Shown: positions 42,676-51,426 of the stretch, in pieces | Numbering within the stretch: position 1 is the stretch's first letter | Layout of the letters: the number at the start of each line of letters is the position of its first letter | DNA from: an uncultured Acetatifactor sp. | GTDB lineage: Bacteria; Bacillota; Clostridia; Lachnospirales; Lachnospiraceae | DNA length: 64,000 bases | Direction: 5' to 3' | Assembly: GCA_910577665.1 (NCBI GenBank) | Contig: CAJTOJ010000008.1 | Location: forward strand, 1 to 64,000 | Translations under genes and position numbers: made by a program | Notes under the pieces: generated by a model | Databases searched by the model: none | What the model was told of the DNA's origin: nothing | What the model saw: only the letters and a program-made list of their open reading frames with translations

Positions 42676-44265
42676 TTATTTGTAACCTTTGTCCTTCATG
42701 TTGGCTTCACCTTCCTGAAGGAAGCTCTCGCCGGTAGACCTGGCATCATTTCCTACTGCAATGACAGATGCGGCGTTCCTGTTCACACGTACCACCGTGT
42801 TGGAGTTGAAGGCATGACCCCAGTCCACACAGGATCTGGTATGCAGCCAGTCGAATATCTCTATATCCTCCTCATTGGTAAAGTATCCAGGATCCCCGGG
42901 AGTATAGCCCAGGTTCAAATACTCTTCCCCGTTCTTCTCTGCTTCCCACTCTCCATGCCTGGCGGCCTGGCCGTCCGGGCTACAGAGATCACAGAAATCG
43001 CGTGCAATCTGGTGTAATACAATGTCAGGAATCTCCTTGGCGCCGTCAGCCCTGTACTCAGCCTTGGGCACTACCATGTCTGTCCAGATAGACTGGGGAA
43101 CCATGTATGTATCGCTCAAGGTGGTGTAGTCCCCGTCACAGGTCACATTGCTGCCCCAGGGCCAGGGAACGATGCCCCAGTCACCCTTGTCTGGCATGCC
43201 AGGATACTGCCAGGCTTCCACCATGCCAATGACATACCCTTTAGATTCCTTATTGCCGCTCATATTGTCCATACTGTAATTCTGGGTGGCTTCAATACTG
43301 CCGTCCTCATTTACCTTCACGTCCGTAATCGGCAGAGCAAGTCCTTTTTCCAGCAGTGTCTTGTAAAATTCCAGGGCTTCAACGTAATGTTCATTCGTCA
43401 GATTGATATTGCCGTCAGAATCAATACTCACCACACCATTCGCCGCAGGCGCCATGCTGGCCCAGTGATTCGTATGGATACAGATGGGATAAGTTCCCTC
43501 CGGCAGATTTGCTTTCATCTCTGTCAGATACTCAATGCAGTCATCATAACTCCACTCACCTGCCTTGAACTTATCCAGGGGCATCACATCCATGCCGGCT
43601 ACTTCCTTGATGTATGTACGGCTATACGCCATCACATAGCTGCTGCCCATATTGTCATAGGTCCATCCATACACACGGTTCTGCCATGTGCCCGGCTCAA
43701 TATAGGTGCTGCCGATCTCCAGCTTGTCAACATCATCGGTAATGTCAGCCAGGTAATCCCGAATGCCCAGGATGATATTGTCGCTTACCGCAAACAGATC
43801 TGCAAAACACTCTCCGCTTGTGATGCTTGACAGTATTAACTCTTGCGTATTATAACCGTCATCACCTTCCAGCACCACGTACTCGATCTTAATGTTGTAC
43901 TTCGCTTCAAGCTGATCAGCAAACGCCCGCTTCTCCAGGTATCCTGTCTTCACATTGCCGTCATCATCCAGCTTCGTCTCTTCGTTCAAGTCACCCCACT
44001 GACCACCGTTCACCCTGACGACAGCCCCGCCAAAGTCATAGGTCTCTTCCTGTGCTTCCTCAGAAGACTCTTCGCCGCCTGTGGACTCCTCGCCGCCAGT
44101 GGATTCCTCGCCGCCTGTGGACTCCTCGCCTCCTGTGGACTCCTGGGGCGTGGTGTCGGGAGTGGAAGAATTGTTGCCGGCATCATTGCCGCACGCAACC
44201 AGACCACCCACCATTGCAACTGTCATAGCAACAGCGCAAAGCTTCATTACTGCCTTTCTTTTCAT
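42676..44265 (-). CDS. Sugar ABC transporter substrate-binding lipoprotein
   Basis: A 529-residue lipoprotein: signal with lipobox LVAC (Cys 25), then a flexible Glu/Ser/Gly linker of four STGGEE repeats, then a two-lobed extracellular binding domain (FGGAVVRVNGGQWGD, SGECFADLFAVSDNIIL, YVIGMVEAWQYPG, WGIVPWPWG). It is the first gene of the operon, with AGGAGG 7 nt before the ATG and a strong promoter about 230 bp upstream. Size and fold fit binding proteins for oligosaccharides in gut Firmicutes. The cognate permease pair cannot be told from position alone. Confidence 0.9.
   Translation of the reverse strand: MKRKAVMKLCAVAMTVAMVGGLVACGNDAGNNSSTPDTTPQESTGGEESTGGEESTGGEESTGGEESSEEAQEETYDFGGAVVRVNGGQWGDLNEETKLDDDGNVKTGYLEKRAFADQLEAKYNIKIEYVVLEGDDGYNTQELILSSITSGECFADLFAVSDNIILGIRDYLADITDDVDKLEIGSTYIEPGTWQNRVYGWTYDNMGSSYVMAYSRTYIKEVAGMDVMPLDKFKAGEWSYDDCIEYLTEMKANLPEGTYPICIHTNHWASMAPAANGVVSIDSDGNINLTNEHYVEALEFYKTLLEKGLALPITDVKVNEDGSIEATQNYSMDNMSGNKESKGYVIGMVEAWQYPGMPDKGDWGIVPWPWGSNVTCDGDYTTLSDTYMVPQSIWTDMVVPKAEYRADGAKEIPDIVLHQIARDFCDLCSPDGQAARHGEWEAEKNGEEYLNLGYTPGDPGYFTNEEDIEIFDWLHTRSCVDWGHAFNSNTVVRVNRNAASVIAVGNDARSTGESFLQEGEANMKDKGYK
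44066..44137. repeat. In-frame 18-bp tandem repeat, four units, in the binding-protein linker
   Basis: Four 18-bp units encode the STGGEE repeats that tether the binding domain to its lipid anchor. The unit is a multiple of three, so copy-number change would alter linker length without a frameshift. Confidence 0.8.
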
Positions 44266-44458
44266 TCATAATCCTCCTTTTATTTTATGTACGCTTATGT
44301 AGCGTTACTTATAACAATCAGCCCAGGCCCAAACAAGACTTGGATACTGCTGTTACCACCTTCACACCACACCCCATGACCCGGTGTGGATACGATGTCC
44401 GGATCCTGCCCTATTCTGTGTAGGACCGTTCCTTTGTACATTCCTAAAACGAGAGTTA

Positions 44459-44472
44459 TCAAAACGAAAACA
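44459..44472 (-). promoter_or_regulatory. Possible catabolite-responsive element (cre)
   Basis: TCAAAACGAAAACA matches the cre consensus TGWAARCGYTWNCW at 11 of 14 positions. It lies just downstream of the predicted start site, where CcpA binding would block elongation. The site is imperfect. Confidence 0.35.
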
Positions 44473-44498
44473 TGACACTTGATATAAATGTTATAACC

Positions 44499-44527
44499 AG
44501 TTTACACACCATTGGGCAGTTTGTCAA
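44499..44527 (-). promoter_or_regulatory. Promoter P1 of the glycan transport operon
   Basis: Minus-strand TTGACA (44522-44527) and TAAACT (44499-44504) are exactly 17 bp apart. The leader to the first gene would be about 230 nt. The gap 44266-44783 is otherwise non-coding. Confidence 0.75.
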
Positions 44528-44535
44528 TTTGTTTC

Positions 44536-44582
44536 TTAAATATATCTAAACAAAAATCCAACTTTTATTAAAAATATCTAAA
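44536..44582 (-). promoter_or_regulatory. Paired direct repeats upstream of P1, probable activator site
   Basis: Two 15-bp copies, TTAAATATATCTAAA (44536-44550) and TTAAAAATATCTAAA (44568-44582), differ at one base and are 32 bp apart start to start, about three helix turns. The nearer copy ends about 9 bp from the P1 -35 box. This layout fits a dimeric activator such as an AraC/YesN-type regulator. Confidence 0.5.
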
Positions 44583-44585
44583 TTG

Positions 44586-44614
44586 ATTATAGGAAAATTA
44601 TTGATTTTTACCAA
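44586..44614 (-). promoter_or_regulatory. Second promoter-like sequence P2
   Basis: TTGGTA (44609-44614) and a perfect TATAAT (44586-44591) are 17 bp apart. The direct repeat at 44568-44582 covers its expected start site, so a regulator binding there could repress P2 while activating P1. Confidence 0.45.
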
Positions 44615-44716
44615 TGATACACTTTTGCACAGTGAAGTATAGAAATCAAATCTTACAGAGGGGAATCAACAGGCCAGCCTGGCAGCCTGGCAGAAAAACT
44701 GAAAACGGCATGCACA

Positions 44717-44744
44717 AACCGCCGTGTCTACAGACACGGCGGTT
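44717..44744 (-). terminator. Hairpin ending the GH3-sialidase-GH29 operon
   Basis: A perfect 12-bp stem (AACCGCCGTGTC and GACACGGCGGTT) with a 4-nt loop lies about 40 bp beyond the GH29 stop. The T-tract on the minus strand is weak (TTTGTG), so the termination efficiency is uncertain. Confidence 0.6.
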
Positions 44745-44783
44745 CTTCTCCTTCATAATGACTTTTGCCATAAACCTTAACTG

Positions 44784-46403
44784 TCAGCAAGCAGCCTGCT
44801 CCAGCACAAATACCCTTGCAATGGGTGCCTCCGTCTCCTGGCTGTCCCCAGGTGCGGTCACTACCTGGTAGCCGCCCTTCCTTCGCTCATAGGACAAAAC
44901 CCGGGTCTCTCCCAGACCTCTGATCTCCTTCACCTCTTTTTCATAAGGGATCCACAGGATATCCTCCACAGGATCTGTCTCCCGGGCAAAAACCTGGATG
45001 GCATAGACCGTATCCCCCTTCCTGGTGAATCCCATGCCGTCCTTCTGGTAAGGCGCACAGACCCTGGTGCCATAGATGGCCTCCCCATACCGGGAAAGCC
45101 ACGCCCCGATTCCTCTTAGGGAGCGGATGGCCCCCTGGGGAATCCGGCCATCCGGCTGTGGGCCTACATTGATAGCCAGGTTGCCGCCCTTTACCACAAT
45201 GTCCACCAGCAACCCGATGACCTGCCTGGGAGATTTGTAGGTATCCTCAAATTTGAAGGAAAAGGACGTGCCCAGGGTGATACAGCTCTCCCAGGGAATG
45301 GACAGGGGCGCCGGTGGGACACACTGCTCCGGGGTCACATAGTTCTCATAAGGCCCGCCGATGGTACGGTCTGCACACAGCATCCCAGGCTGGAACTGCC
45401 GGATTTCCTCGATCACTTCCCCCAGACGGATATCCTGTCCCGCCTGCTCGCAGACCCAGCCTGCATCAAACCACATACCCTCCAGACGGCCATATCCGGT
45501 GGCCAGCTCCCTTATCTGGTTCTGGGTAAATTCCACAAAACGCTGCCATTGTTCCGGATCCTTTGCCGGCACATAGGACGGCCCCCTGCTCTTGAACCTG
45601 CCCTTCGGGGTATCCTCCCGCCAATAACTGTCCACATGCCAGTCTGCCTTGGAGAAATATGCCACGATGCCAATGCCCCGCTTCCGGAAGGACTCGAAGA
45701 GATGGGCACAGATATCTGCATATTTGTGGGTGTGGAAGGGACAGTCCGGACCAGTGATCTTGTAATCCGAATAGCGGGTGTCCCACATGCAGAAGCCATC
45801 ATGGTGCTTGGTGGTGAAAAGGAAATAACGCATCCCCGCTTCCTTTGCCAGGTCAGCCCATTTCTCCGGCTCAAACCGGATGGGGTTGAAAGTCTTGTTC
45901 AATGCAAAATATTCCTTCTTAAACTCCTCCCCTGTGACCTCCCAGTCAATGCCGTCTCTGGACCAGTCTGCATCCTGGTCACTCAAAGCCCAGGATTCCA
46001 CGATCCCAAGCTGGGAGTATGGACCCCAGTGCATCATCAGTCCGATCTTCTGGTCCTGGAACCATTCCAGCTTCCGCAGCACTCTCTCATCTACAGGCCT
46101 CACATAGTGTTCCTCACTGCTGTAATTGTGGATCCCGGCCACAACGGCTTCCGGCTTTGCTGCGTTTTCTCCGGTTCCGCTTTCCCCCGTTCCCTCCGGA
46201 TTCTCCTCCCCGGTTTTGTTCTCTTTCGGATCCCTAAGGCTGTCATCACCGGATCTGTCTCCTGCCTCTTCTGCTTTAGCTGTCATGCCCTCTGAAGCCC
46301 CGTCCTTCCGTCTTCCGGGTTCCTGGGGATCCTGTGCCACCTCTCTTGCTGTCACTTCTGCCGCCATCTCTTCTGCCAGTCCCAGCCTGTCTGTATCTGC
46401 CAT
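44784..46403 (-). CDS. Alpha-L-fucosidase, GH29, with acidic N-terminal extension
   Basis: GH29 retaining fucosidases remove alpha-linked fucose. The catalytic domain shows GLMMHWGPYSQLG, TTKHHDGFCMWDT, the nucleophile in GMWFDAGW (Asp about 313) and VDIVVKGGNLAINVGPQPDG. The first ~90 residues are a hydrophilic, Glu/Gly-rich extension with no signal peptide, unusual for the family. The start is uncertain: ATG 46403 (AGAAGG about 10 nt away) or TTG 46412. It is the last gene of its operon, 121 bp after the second GH29 gene. The two GH29 proteins are quite different in sequence, which suggests different linkage specificities. Confidence 0.88.
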   Translation of the reverse strand: MADTDRLGLAEEMAAEVTAREVAQDPQEPGRRKDGASEGMTAKAEEAGDRSGDDSLRDPKENKTGEENPEGTGESGTGENAAKPEAVVAGIHNYSSEEHYVRPVDERVLRKLEWFQDQKIGLMMHWGPYSQLGIVESWALSDQDADWSRDGIDWEVTGEEFKKEYFALNKTFNPIRFEPEKWADLAKEAGMRYFLFTTKHHDGFCMWDTRYSDYKITGPDCPFHTHKYADICAHLFESFRKRGIGIVAYFSKADWHVDSYWREDTPKGRFKSRGPSYVPAKDPEQWQRFVEFTQNQIRELATGYGRLEGMWFDAGWVCEQAGQDIRLGEVIEEIRQFQPGMLCADRTIGGPYENYVTPEQCVPPAPLSIPWESCITLGTSFSFKFEDTYKSPRQVIGLLVDIVVKGGNLAINVGPQPDGRIPQGAIRSLRGIGAWLSRYGEAIYGTRVCAPYQKDGMGFTRKGDTVYAIQVFARETDPVEDILWIPYEKEVKEIRGLGETRVLSYERRKGGYQVVTAPGDSQETEAPIARVFVLEQAAC

Positions 46404-46524
46404 GTCTGCCAAACCTTCTCCTTTACCATTCTGTCCCCAGGTATCCTGACCCGTCTGGTAAATCTCCTGCGGACTCCTGTTTTCTTTCTTCCAGATATGT
46501 GCTATCCCTGCCCCGTTTTAGGCA

Positions 46525-47814
46525 TCAGTCATTGTTGGTCACCACTTCCCCATGCCCCAGGTTATAGGTGATCTCCCCTTCCAGCTCTACTTTGACCACA
46601 GTAGTCAACGGATGTAGCTGCATCTTGTCCGCCCTGATCCACAGGGTGCCCGGAATACCACTCCAGGGCAGGGAACCGGTATAGTCGTAGGCAAGCTCCT
46701 CCCCCGTGTGAAGAACACTCACCCTCTTCACCGGCGTCTTGATTCCCTTCAAGCACAGGAACTCTGCCGGCTTGTCATAGACAAAAAGGTATATGGTCTT
46801 CTTGTCTGCAGACAGGGTACTGCCTCCCAGGAAATGTTCATATCCCAAACCTTTCCCGGTGGAATAGATGGCTTCCTCATTGTCATGGATAAAGCTGCCC
46901 AGATCCTCCAGGACCTTCACCTGTCTCTCGTCCAGGGTACCATCCTCCTTAGGCCCCACATCCAGAAGCATCTTGCCTCCCAGGGTGATACAATCGCAGA
47001 ACATGCGCACTACCTGGCGGCTGGTCTTGTAATGATTGTCAGAGGGACGGTATCCCCAGGAACTGTTGATGGTGGTGCAGAACTCCCACACGCCCTTAGG
47101 CCCAAACAGAGGGATACCCTGTTCCGGTGTCTCATAGTCCCCATATCCCTGGAGCCTGGAGTTGACCACCACCTGGGGATTCAGGGACTCCAGGTAGGCC
47201 TTGAACTCTTTTGCCTTCCACTGGTTGGCACTGCGCTCCCAGTCCCCATCGAACCACAGCAGGTCTATGGTGCCATAACGGGTCATCAACTCCTTCATCT
47301 GGTTGTTATTGAACTCCAGAAATTCCTGCCATTTCTCCGGGTTCTCCGGCCCTCCTGCCGGGGTGGCAAAAACATCCTTCAAGTGATTCTGTGGGTCAGA
47401 ACCTTCCGGATACACGGTGCGGTAACGGGGATCAGACCAGTCAATTAAGGAATAATAGATTCCCACCTTCATGCCTGCCTCCCGCACAGCCGTTGTATAC
47501 TCCTGGATCAGATCCCTGCCTGCCGGGGTTTTCTTCACCACACTTAAGTCTGAATACTGGGTGTCAAACAGGGCCACTCCATCGTGATGTTTGGAGGTCA
47601 GTACCACATACTGGGCCCCGGCCCGCTTGAACAGATCCGCCCAGGCCCTTGCGTCAAACTTAGAAGCTGTGAAACCCTCACACTGCTTCATGTAGTCTTC
47701 ATAGGAAATGCCCCCGTTGTGGAAAGACCAGGACTCCGACACGTCCCCTACCGCGTAGATCCCATAGTGAATGAAGATGCCTAATTTTGCATTCTTAAAC
47801 CATTCCTGCATCAT
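46525..47814 (-). CDS. Alpha-L-fucosidase, GH29
   Basis: A 429-residue GH29 protein that starts directly in the catalytic domain (WFKNAKLGIFIHYGIYAVG). Active-site motifs are LTSKHHDGVALFDT, LLWFDGDW with nucleophile Asp 189, and LGGKMLLDVGPKEDG. No signal peptide, so it is cytoplasmic. The ATG follows AGGAG at 10 nt. A C-terminal beta domain ends the protein. It lies 36 bp after the sialidase-like gene, consistent with co-transcription. Confidence 0.93.
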   Translation of the reverse strand: MMQEWFKNAKLGIFIHYGIYAVGDVSESWSFHNGGISYEDYMKQCEGFTASKFDARAWADLFKRAGAQYVVLTSKHHDGVALFDTQYSDLSVVKKTPAGRDLIQEYTTAVREAGMKVGIYYSLIDWSDPRYRTVYPEGSDPQNHLKDVFATPAGGPENPEKWQEFLEFNNNQMKELMTRYGTIDLLWFDGDWERSANQWKAKEFKAYLESLNPQVVVNSRLQGYGDYETPEQGIPLFGPKGVWEFCTTINSSWGYRPSDNHYKTSRQVVRMFCDCITLGGKMLLDVGPKEDGTLDERQVKVLEDLGSFIHDNEEAIYSTGKGLGYEHFLGGSTLSADKKTIYLFVYDKPAEFLCLKGIKTPVKRVSVLHTGEELAYDYTGSLPWSGIPGTLWIRADKMQLHPLTTVVKVELEGEITYNLGHGEVVTNND

Positions 47815-47850
47815 ACTCTATTTTCTCCTTTTCTGCCTTATAGGCGCTCC

Positions 47851-48903
47851 CTACCCTTTTTGTAGGTTGTTTCTACTCTTTTGTTGGGGTATTTCTGCCC
47901 TTTCTGCCGGGAAACGAATCTGCCAGAACGCTATGGTCCTGCGTTTCCAGGTATAGGTGAGGAAAATGTCTTCTCTCCAGGCCACCACAGCCGGATAGGA
48001 AAACTCTCCCCACTCCACATTGCGGTCACAGGGTACATGGTCCAGGATCTGGGGCTGGCTCCAGCTGGTACCATTGTCTTGTGACACAGACAAAGCTATG
48101 GGGGAACGGGCAGCCCAGTTGCCGGATACCGGATTGTACACCAGCACCAGCCTGCCGTCCCTGAGGCGTACCAGGTCAATGCCGCAGTTGTTGTTGGGCA
48201 GGGTGGTGCGCCTGGCCTTCCCCCAGGTCCTGCCACCATCCGGGGAATCGCTACGGTAGATGGCACCCTCGCTGCTGCGCATGAGCATATGTACCACTCC
48301 TGCCCCGTCCTGCCACAGGGTGGGCTGGATCAGTCCCTCCCCTGCGAAGGTTTCCAGGTCTGCAGGCACGAAAGCGCTCCGCTCCCAACTGGCGCCGCCG
48401 TCCCGGGAAATGTCCGCAAAACACCGCCATCCTCCCTTTTCCAGGGAAGCCGGTGCCAGCAGTGTGCCGTCCTGAAGCAACAGGCATTTGTTCTTTACCG
48501 GCCCCCTGCCTCCGGCATCCCCAGGCACCAGTTCCCGCTCCGGTCCCCAGGTAGCGCCGCCGTCTGCCGATTCCCGCACATAGGTCTGCCAGTCCGCAAT
48601 CTCGGATCCGATCTTATAGAAGAGCAGCAGTCTGCCATCCGGACTTAAGAAAAGCACCGGATTCCAGCAGGGAATCCCCTCCCTGTCAGCCACCTTCACC
48701 GGGGCGGTCCAGCCGCCTTCCCCGTTCAAACCCTGCTTCCTGGCACACCAGATTCCCACATCCGGCGCCTTCTCGTGTTCCCCGCCGAACCAGGCACACA
48801 CCACACTGCCATCCTGCAGGCGGCATATGGTGGATGCATGGCATTGCCTGAAATATTGTCCCGGCCGGAAGATATGCTGGTGTTGTATCACTTGGTATTC
48901 CAT
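47851..48903 (-). CDS. Sialidase-like BNR-repeat protein
   Basis: A ~350-residue six-bladed propeller with Asp-boxes SADGGATW, SRDGGASW, SPDGGRTW and SQDNGTSW and the motif DGSVVCAWFGGEHE. It differs from the GH33 protein at 28120-29574: there is no clear RIP motif near the N-terminus. It may therefore be a sialidase of a different subgroup or a non-sialidase propeller enzyme. The ATG at 48903 is preceded by GGGAGG about 10 nt away. It lies between GH3 and GH29 genes. No signal peptide. Confidence 0.75.
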   Translation of the reverse strand: MEYQVIQHQHIFRPGQYFRQCHASTICRLQDGSVVCAWFGGEHEKAPDVGIWCARKQGLNGEGGWTAPVKVADREGIPCWNPVLFLSPDGRLLLFYKIGSEIADWQTYVRESADGGATWGPERELVPGDAGGRGPVKNKCLLLQDGTLLAPASLEKGGWRCFADISRDGGASWERSAFVPADLETFAGEGLIQPTLWQDGAGVVHMLMRSSEGAIYRSDSPDGGRTWGKARRTTLPNNNCGIDLVRLRDGRLVLVYNPVSGNWAARSPIALSVSQDNGTSWSQPQILDHVPCDRNVEWGEFSYPAVVAWREDIFLTYTWKRRTIAFWQIRFPAERAEIPQQKSRNNLQKG

Positions 48904-49039
48904 CTCTTTCAGACCTCCCATCCTGCCTGTCCCAGGCAGATCCCTGCAGATCCTGGCAGGCAATTGCTTCCTCCTGACTTCCAGGCAAAGCTTTGTGACA
49001 CTACTTCCCCCGGCCAGGCCATCCGCACTTTTTTGTACC

Positions 49040-51202
49040 TCAGATACAAAGAACCAGTTGTGTGACCTTCTGTCCTGTCAGTTCTTCACTTCGCATATCC
49101 GGAGCATGGCCTCCCACATATACCCTGGCCGCTCCTGGCAGCACCTGCAATCTGCCTTCCGTATCGTACAGTCCGAATGCCTCCCTGGGAAGGGGTATGG
49201 AGACTGTTTTCTCCTCCCCCGGGGAGAGGAATACCTTGCGGATCCCCTTGAGCTGGGCATTAGGCGTACCTTCCCTGCAAATCTTCACATACACCTGCAC
49301 CGTCTCCGTACCGGCCATGGCGCCAGTATTCTTCACCCTGGTTTCCAGGCGGATCCCTTCCTCAGGCACCACCGGTCCGCTTTCCCCGGCTGCCTGTTCC
49401 CCGCACAGCGCCCTCACCCCAGTGTATGCGAAGGAGGTGTAGGACAGCCCATAGCCAAAGGGATACAGGGCCTGGTTCTTCATATAGCGGTACGTGCGGC
49501 CTTCCATGCGGTAGTCTGCAAAGTCGGGCAGCTCTTCGCTGGAGCGGTAGAATGTCACCGGCAGCCTGCCCCCCGGACAACGCTCCCCAAAGAGAAGCTC
49601 GGCCAGGGCCAGCCCTCCCTGGGCGCCGGGATACCAGCCCTGTAGAATGGCCGGGATATGGTCCTGTGCCCAGTTCACTGCCAGGGCACTGCCCGACAAT
49701 AGCACCAGCACCACAGGCTTGCCACTTTCATAAGCCGCCTTGAGCACCTGTTCCTGGAGACCGGGCAGATTAAGGTCGGGCTTGTCCCCGCTGCCGTATT
49801 CATTGTTGGCATCCCCCTGTTCCCCTTCCAGACTGGCATCCAGCCCCAGACAGACCACCACCACATCACTCAGGGCACAGACTCCCTTCACCTCCGCCAT
49901 GCGGTCATTGGGTTCCCCCAGTCCTTCCACCTTGTCCCGGTACAAATGGCAGCCCTCGGAGAACAGCACCCGCACCTGGTCTCCCAGGTACTCCTGGAGA
50001 CCCTCCGAAATGGTCCAGTACCGGGAAGCCGTCCCCTCATAATTGCCCACCAGGGCCTTCCGGTTATTGGCATTCGGTCCGATGACCCCCAGGGTCCTGA
50101 TAGCGGATTTGTCCAGGGGCAGCAGGTTTCCTTCATTCTTAAGGAGCACCATGCTGGCGGCAGCCACATCCCGGTTCAGCTTCTGCATGGAACTGCTGTC
50201 CACTACGCTGTAGGGGATGGCATCATAGGGATTGTCCCCTTTTCCATCCAGCACACCCAGCTTCATCCGCGCTGTAAACAAATTCACCAGGGCCTCGTCC
50301 AGACGGCTCTCCTCCACCAGCCCCTCCTCCACTGCCTGCTTCAGATAGAGGAACATGTCCCCGCAGTTCAAGTCACAGCCGCCGTTCATGGCCATGGCCG
50401 CTGACTCCACCGGGGTATCCGTTATATGGTGGAACTGATGGATATCTGCAATGGCACCGCAGTCACTGACCACATGTCCCTCAAATCCCCATTCTTCCCT
50501 GAGGATCCCCACCAGCAGCTCCCGGTTGGCGCAGCAGGGTACACCGTTCACCCCGTTGTAGGCCCCCATCACTGCCTCCACACCTCCCTCCTGGACACAG
50601 GCCTTGAAGGCAGGCAGGTAGGTCTCGTAGAGATCCTGCTTTCCCACCACTGCATCGAAGCCGTGCCGGATTCCCTCCGGGCCGCTGTGGACTGCCACAT
50701 GCTTGGCGCAGGCCGCCGCCTTCAGATAGTTCCTGTCATGGCCCTGGATCCCCCACACAAACCTGACACCCATGCGGGAGGTCAGAAACGGGTCCTCCCC
50801 GAAGGTCTCATGCCCCCTGCCCCACCTGGGATCCCTAAAAATGTTCACATTGGGGGACCAGAAGGTCAGCCCCTTGTACAGCCCTGTATCCTGCCCGGCC
50901 TGCTGCATATTGTATTTGGCCCTTCCTTCAGTGGAAATGGCTTCCCCCACCTGCTCCGCCAGATCCTCATCAAAGGTGGCAGCCAGCCCGATGGCCTGGG
51001 GGAACACCGTAGCCACCCCGGCCCTGGCCACCCCGTGCAGAGCCTCGTTCCACCAGTTGTAGGCCTTGATGCCCAGCCGCTTTACTGCCGGGGCGGCGTG
51101 TACAGTCTGGGTCACCTTCTCCTCCAGGGTCATCTGGGCCACCAGTTTTCTGGCCTGCTTTTTGTATGCTGCGGTTTTTTCCCGCATTTCTGACAGTTCC
51201 AT
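49040..51202 (-). CDS. GH3 beta-glycosidase
   Basis: A ~720-residue GH3 enzyme. The N-terminal barrel has YNWWNEALHGVARAG, FSPNVN-type WSPNVNIFRDPRWGRG, AKHVAVHSGPE and the nucleophile in VVSDCGAI (Asp 247). The second domain has NYEGT and the C-terminal fibronectin-III-like domain closes with AGTETVQVYV. Substrates in this family include beta-glucosides, beta-xylosides and beta-GlcNAc; the motif set looks more glucosidase/xylosidase-like. The start ATG 51202 has AAGGGG 6 nt upstream. An upstream in-frame extension to 51316 runs through the dispersed hairpin element and is not real coding. It is the first gene of the unit. Confidence 0.92.
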   Translation of the reverse strand: MELSEMREKTAAYKKQARKLVAQMTLEEKVTQTVHAAPAVKRLGIKAYNWWNEALHGVARAGVATVFPQAIGLAATFDEDLAEQVGEAISTEGRAKYNMQQAGQDTGLYKGLTFWSPNVNIFRDPRWGRGHETFGEDPFLTSRMGVRFVWGIQGHDRNYLKAAACAKHVAVHSGPEGIRHGFDAVVGKQDLYETYLPAFKACVQEGGVEAVMGAYNGVNGVPCCANRELLVGILREEWGFEGHVVSDCGAIADIHQFHHITDTPVESAAMAMNGGCDLNCGDMFLYLKQAVEEGLVEESRLDEALVNLFTARMKLGVLDGKGDNPYDAIPYSVVDSSSMQKLNRDVAAASMVLLKNEGNLLPLDKSAIRTLGVIGPNANNRKALVGNYEGTASRYWTISEGLQEYLGDQVRVLFSEGCHLYRDKVEGLGEPNDRMAEVKGVCALSDVVVVCLGLDASLEGEQGDANNEYGSGDKPDLNLPGLQEQVLKAAYESGKPVVLVLLSGSALAVNWAQDHIPAILQGWYPGAQGGLALAELLFGERCPGGRLPVTFYRSSEELPDFADYRMEGRTYRYMKNQALYPFGYGLSYTSFAYTGVRALCGEQAAGESGPVVPEEGIRLETRVKNTGAMAGTETVQVYVKICREGTPNAQLKGIRKVFLSPGEEKTVSIPLPREAFGLYDTEGRLQVLPGAARVYVGGHAPDMRSEELTGQKVTQLVLCI

Positions 51203-51238
51203 ATACATCCCCTTCCTGCTGTCCCTGCCTGTTTTGGC

Positions 51239-51310
51239 GCATGCAATCCCGGGTTTGTCACGCAAAGAACGCGTGAAAACACCTGGCGGCAGTATCGAGT
51301 GAACAGTAAC
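51239..51310 (+). repeat. Dispersed hairpin element, copy B
   Basis: The sequence ends in GTGAACAGTAAC as at 8553 and contains the stem TCACGC/GCGTGA (51258-51263 and 51271-51276), followed by AAACACCTGGCGGC. The left terminal repeat of the full copy at 8442 is missing here. It lies in the divergent promoter region between the GH3 and CBM9-like genes. Confidence 0.6.
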
Positions 51311-51349
51311 CCGCACTATGCCAGACAGCTATCCTTTTTATGTTTCAGA

Positions 51350-51378
51350 TTTACTTGTCACTGAAAATGCCCTATAAT
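51350..51378 (+). promoter_or_regulatory. Promoter for the CBM9-like gene
   Basis: TTTACT (51350-51355) and a perfect TATAAT (51373-51378) are 17 bp apart, about 50 bp before the start codon. Confidence 0.6.
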
Positions 51379-51426
51379 AGAGACATCCGCTCTATGGAAA
51401 AACAATCACACAGAAAGGAACATGCT

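Noticed and set aside
51203..51316. N-terminal extension of the GH3 protein
   Set aside because: It is translated from the dispersed hairpin element; the ATG at 51202 has the proper ribosome site and the family N-terminus.
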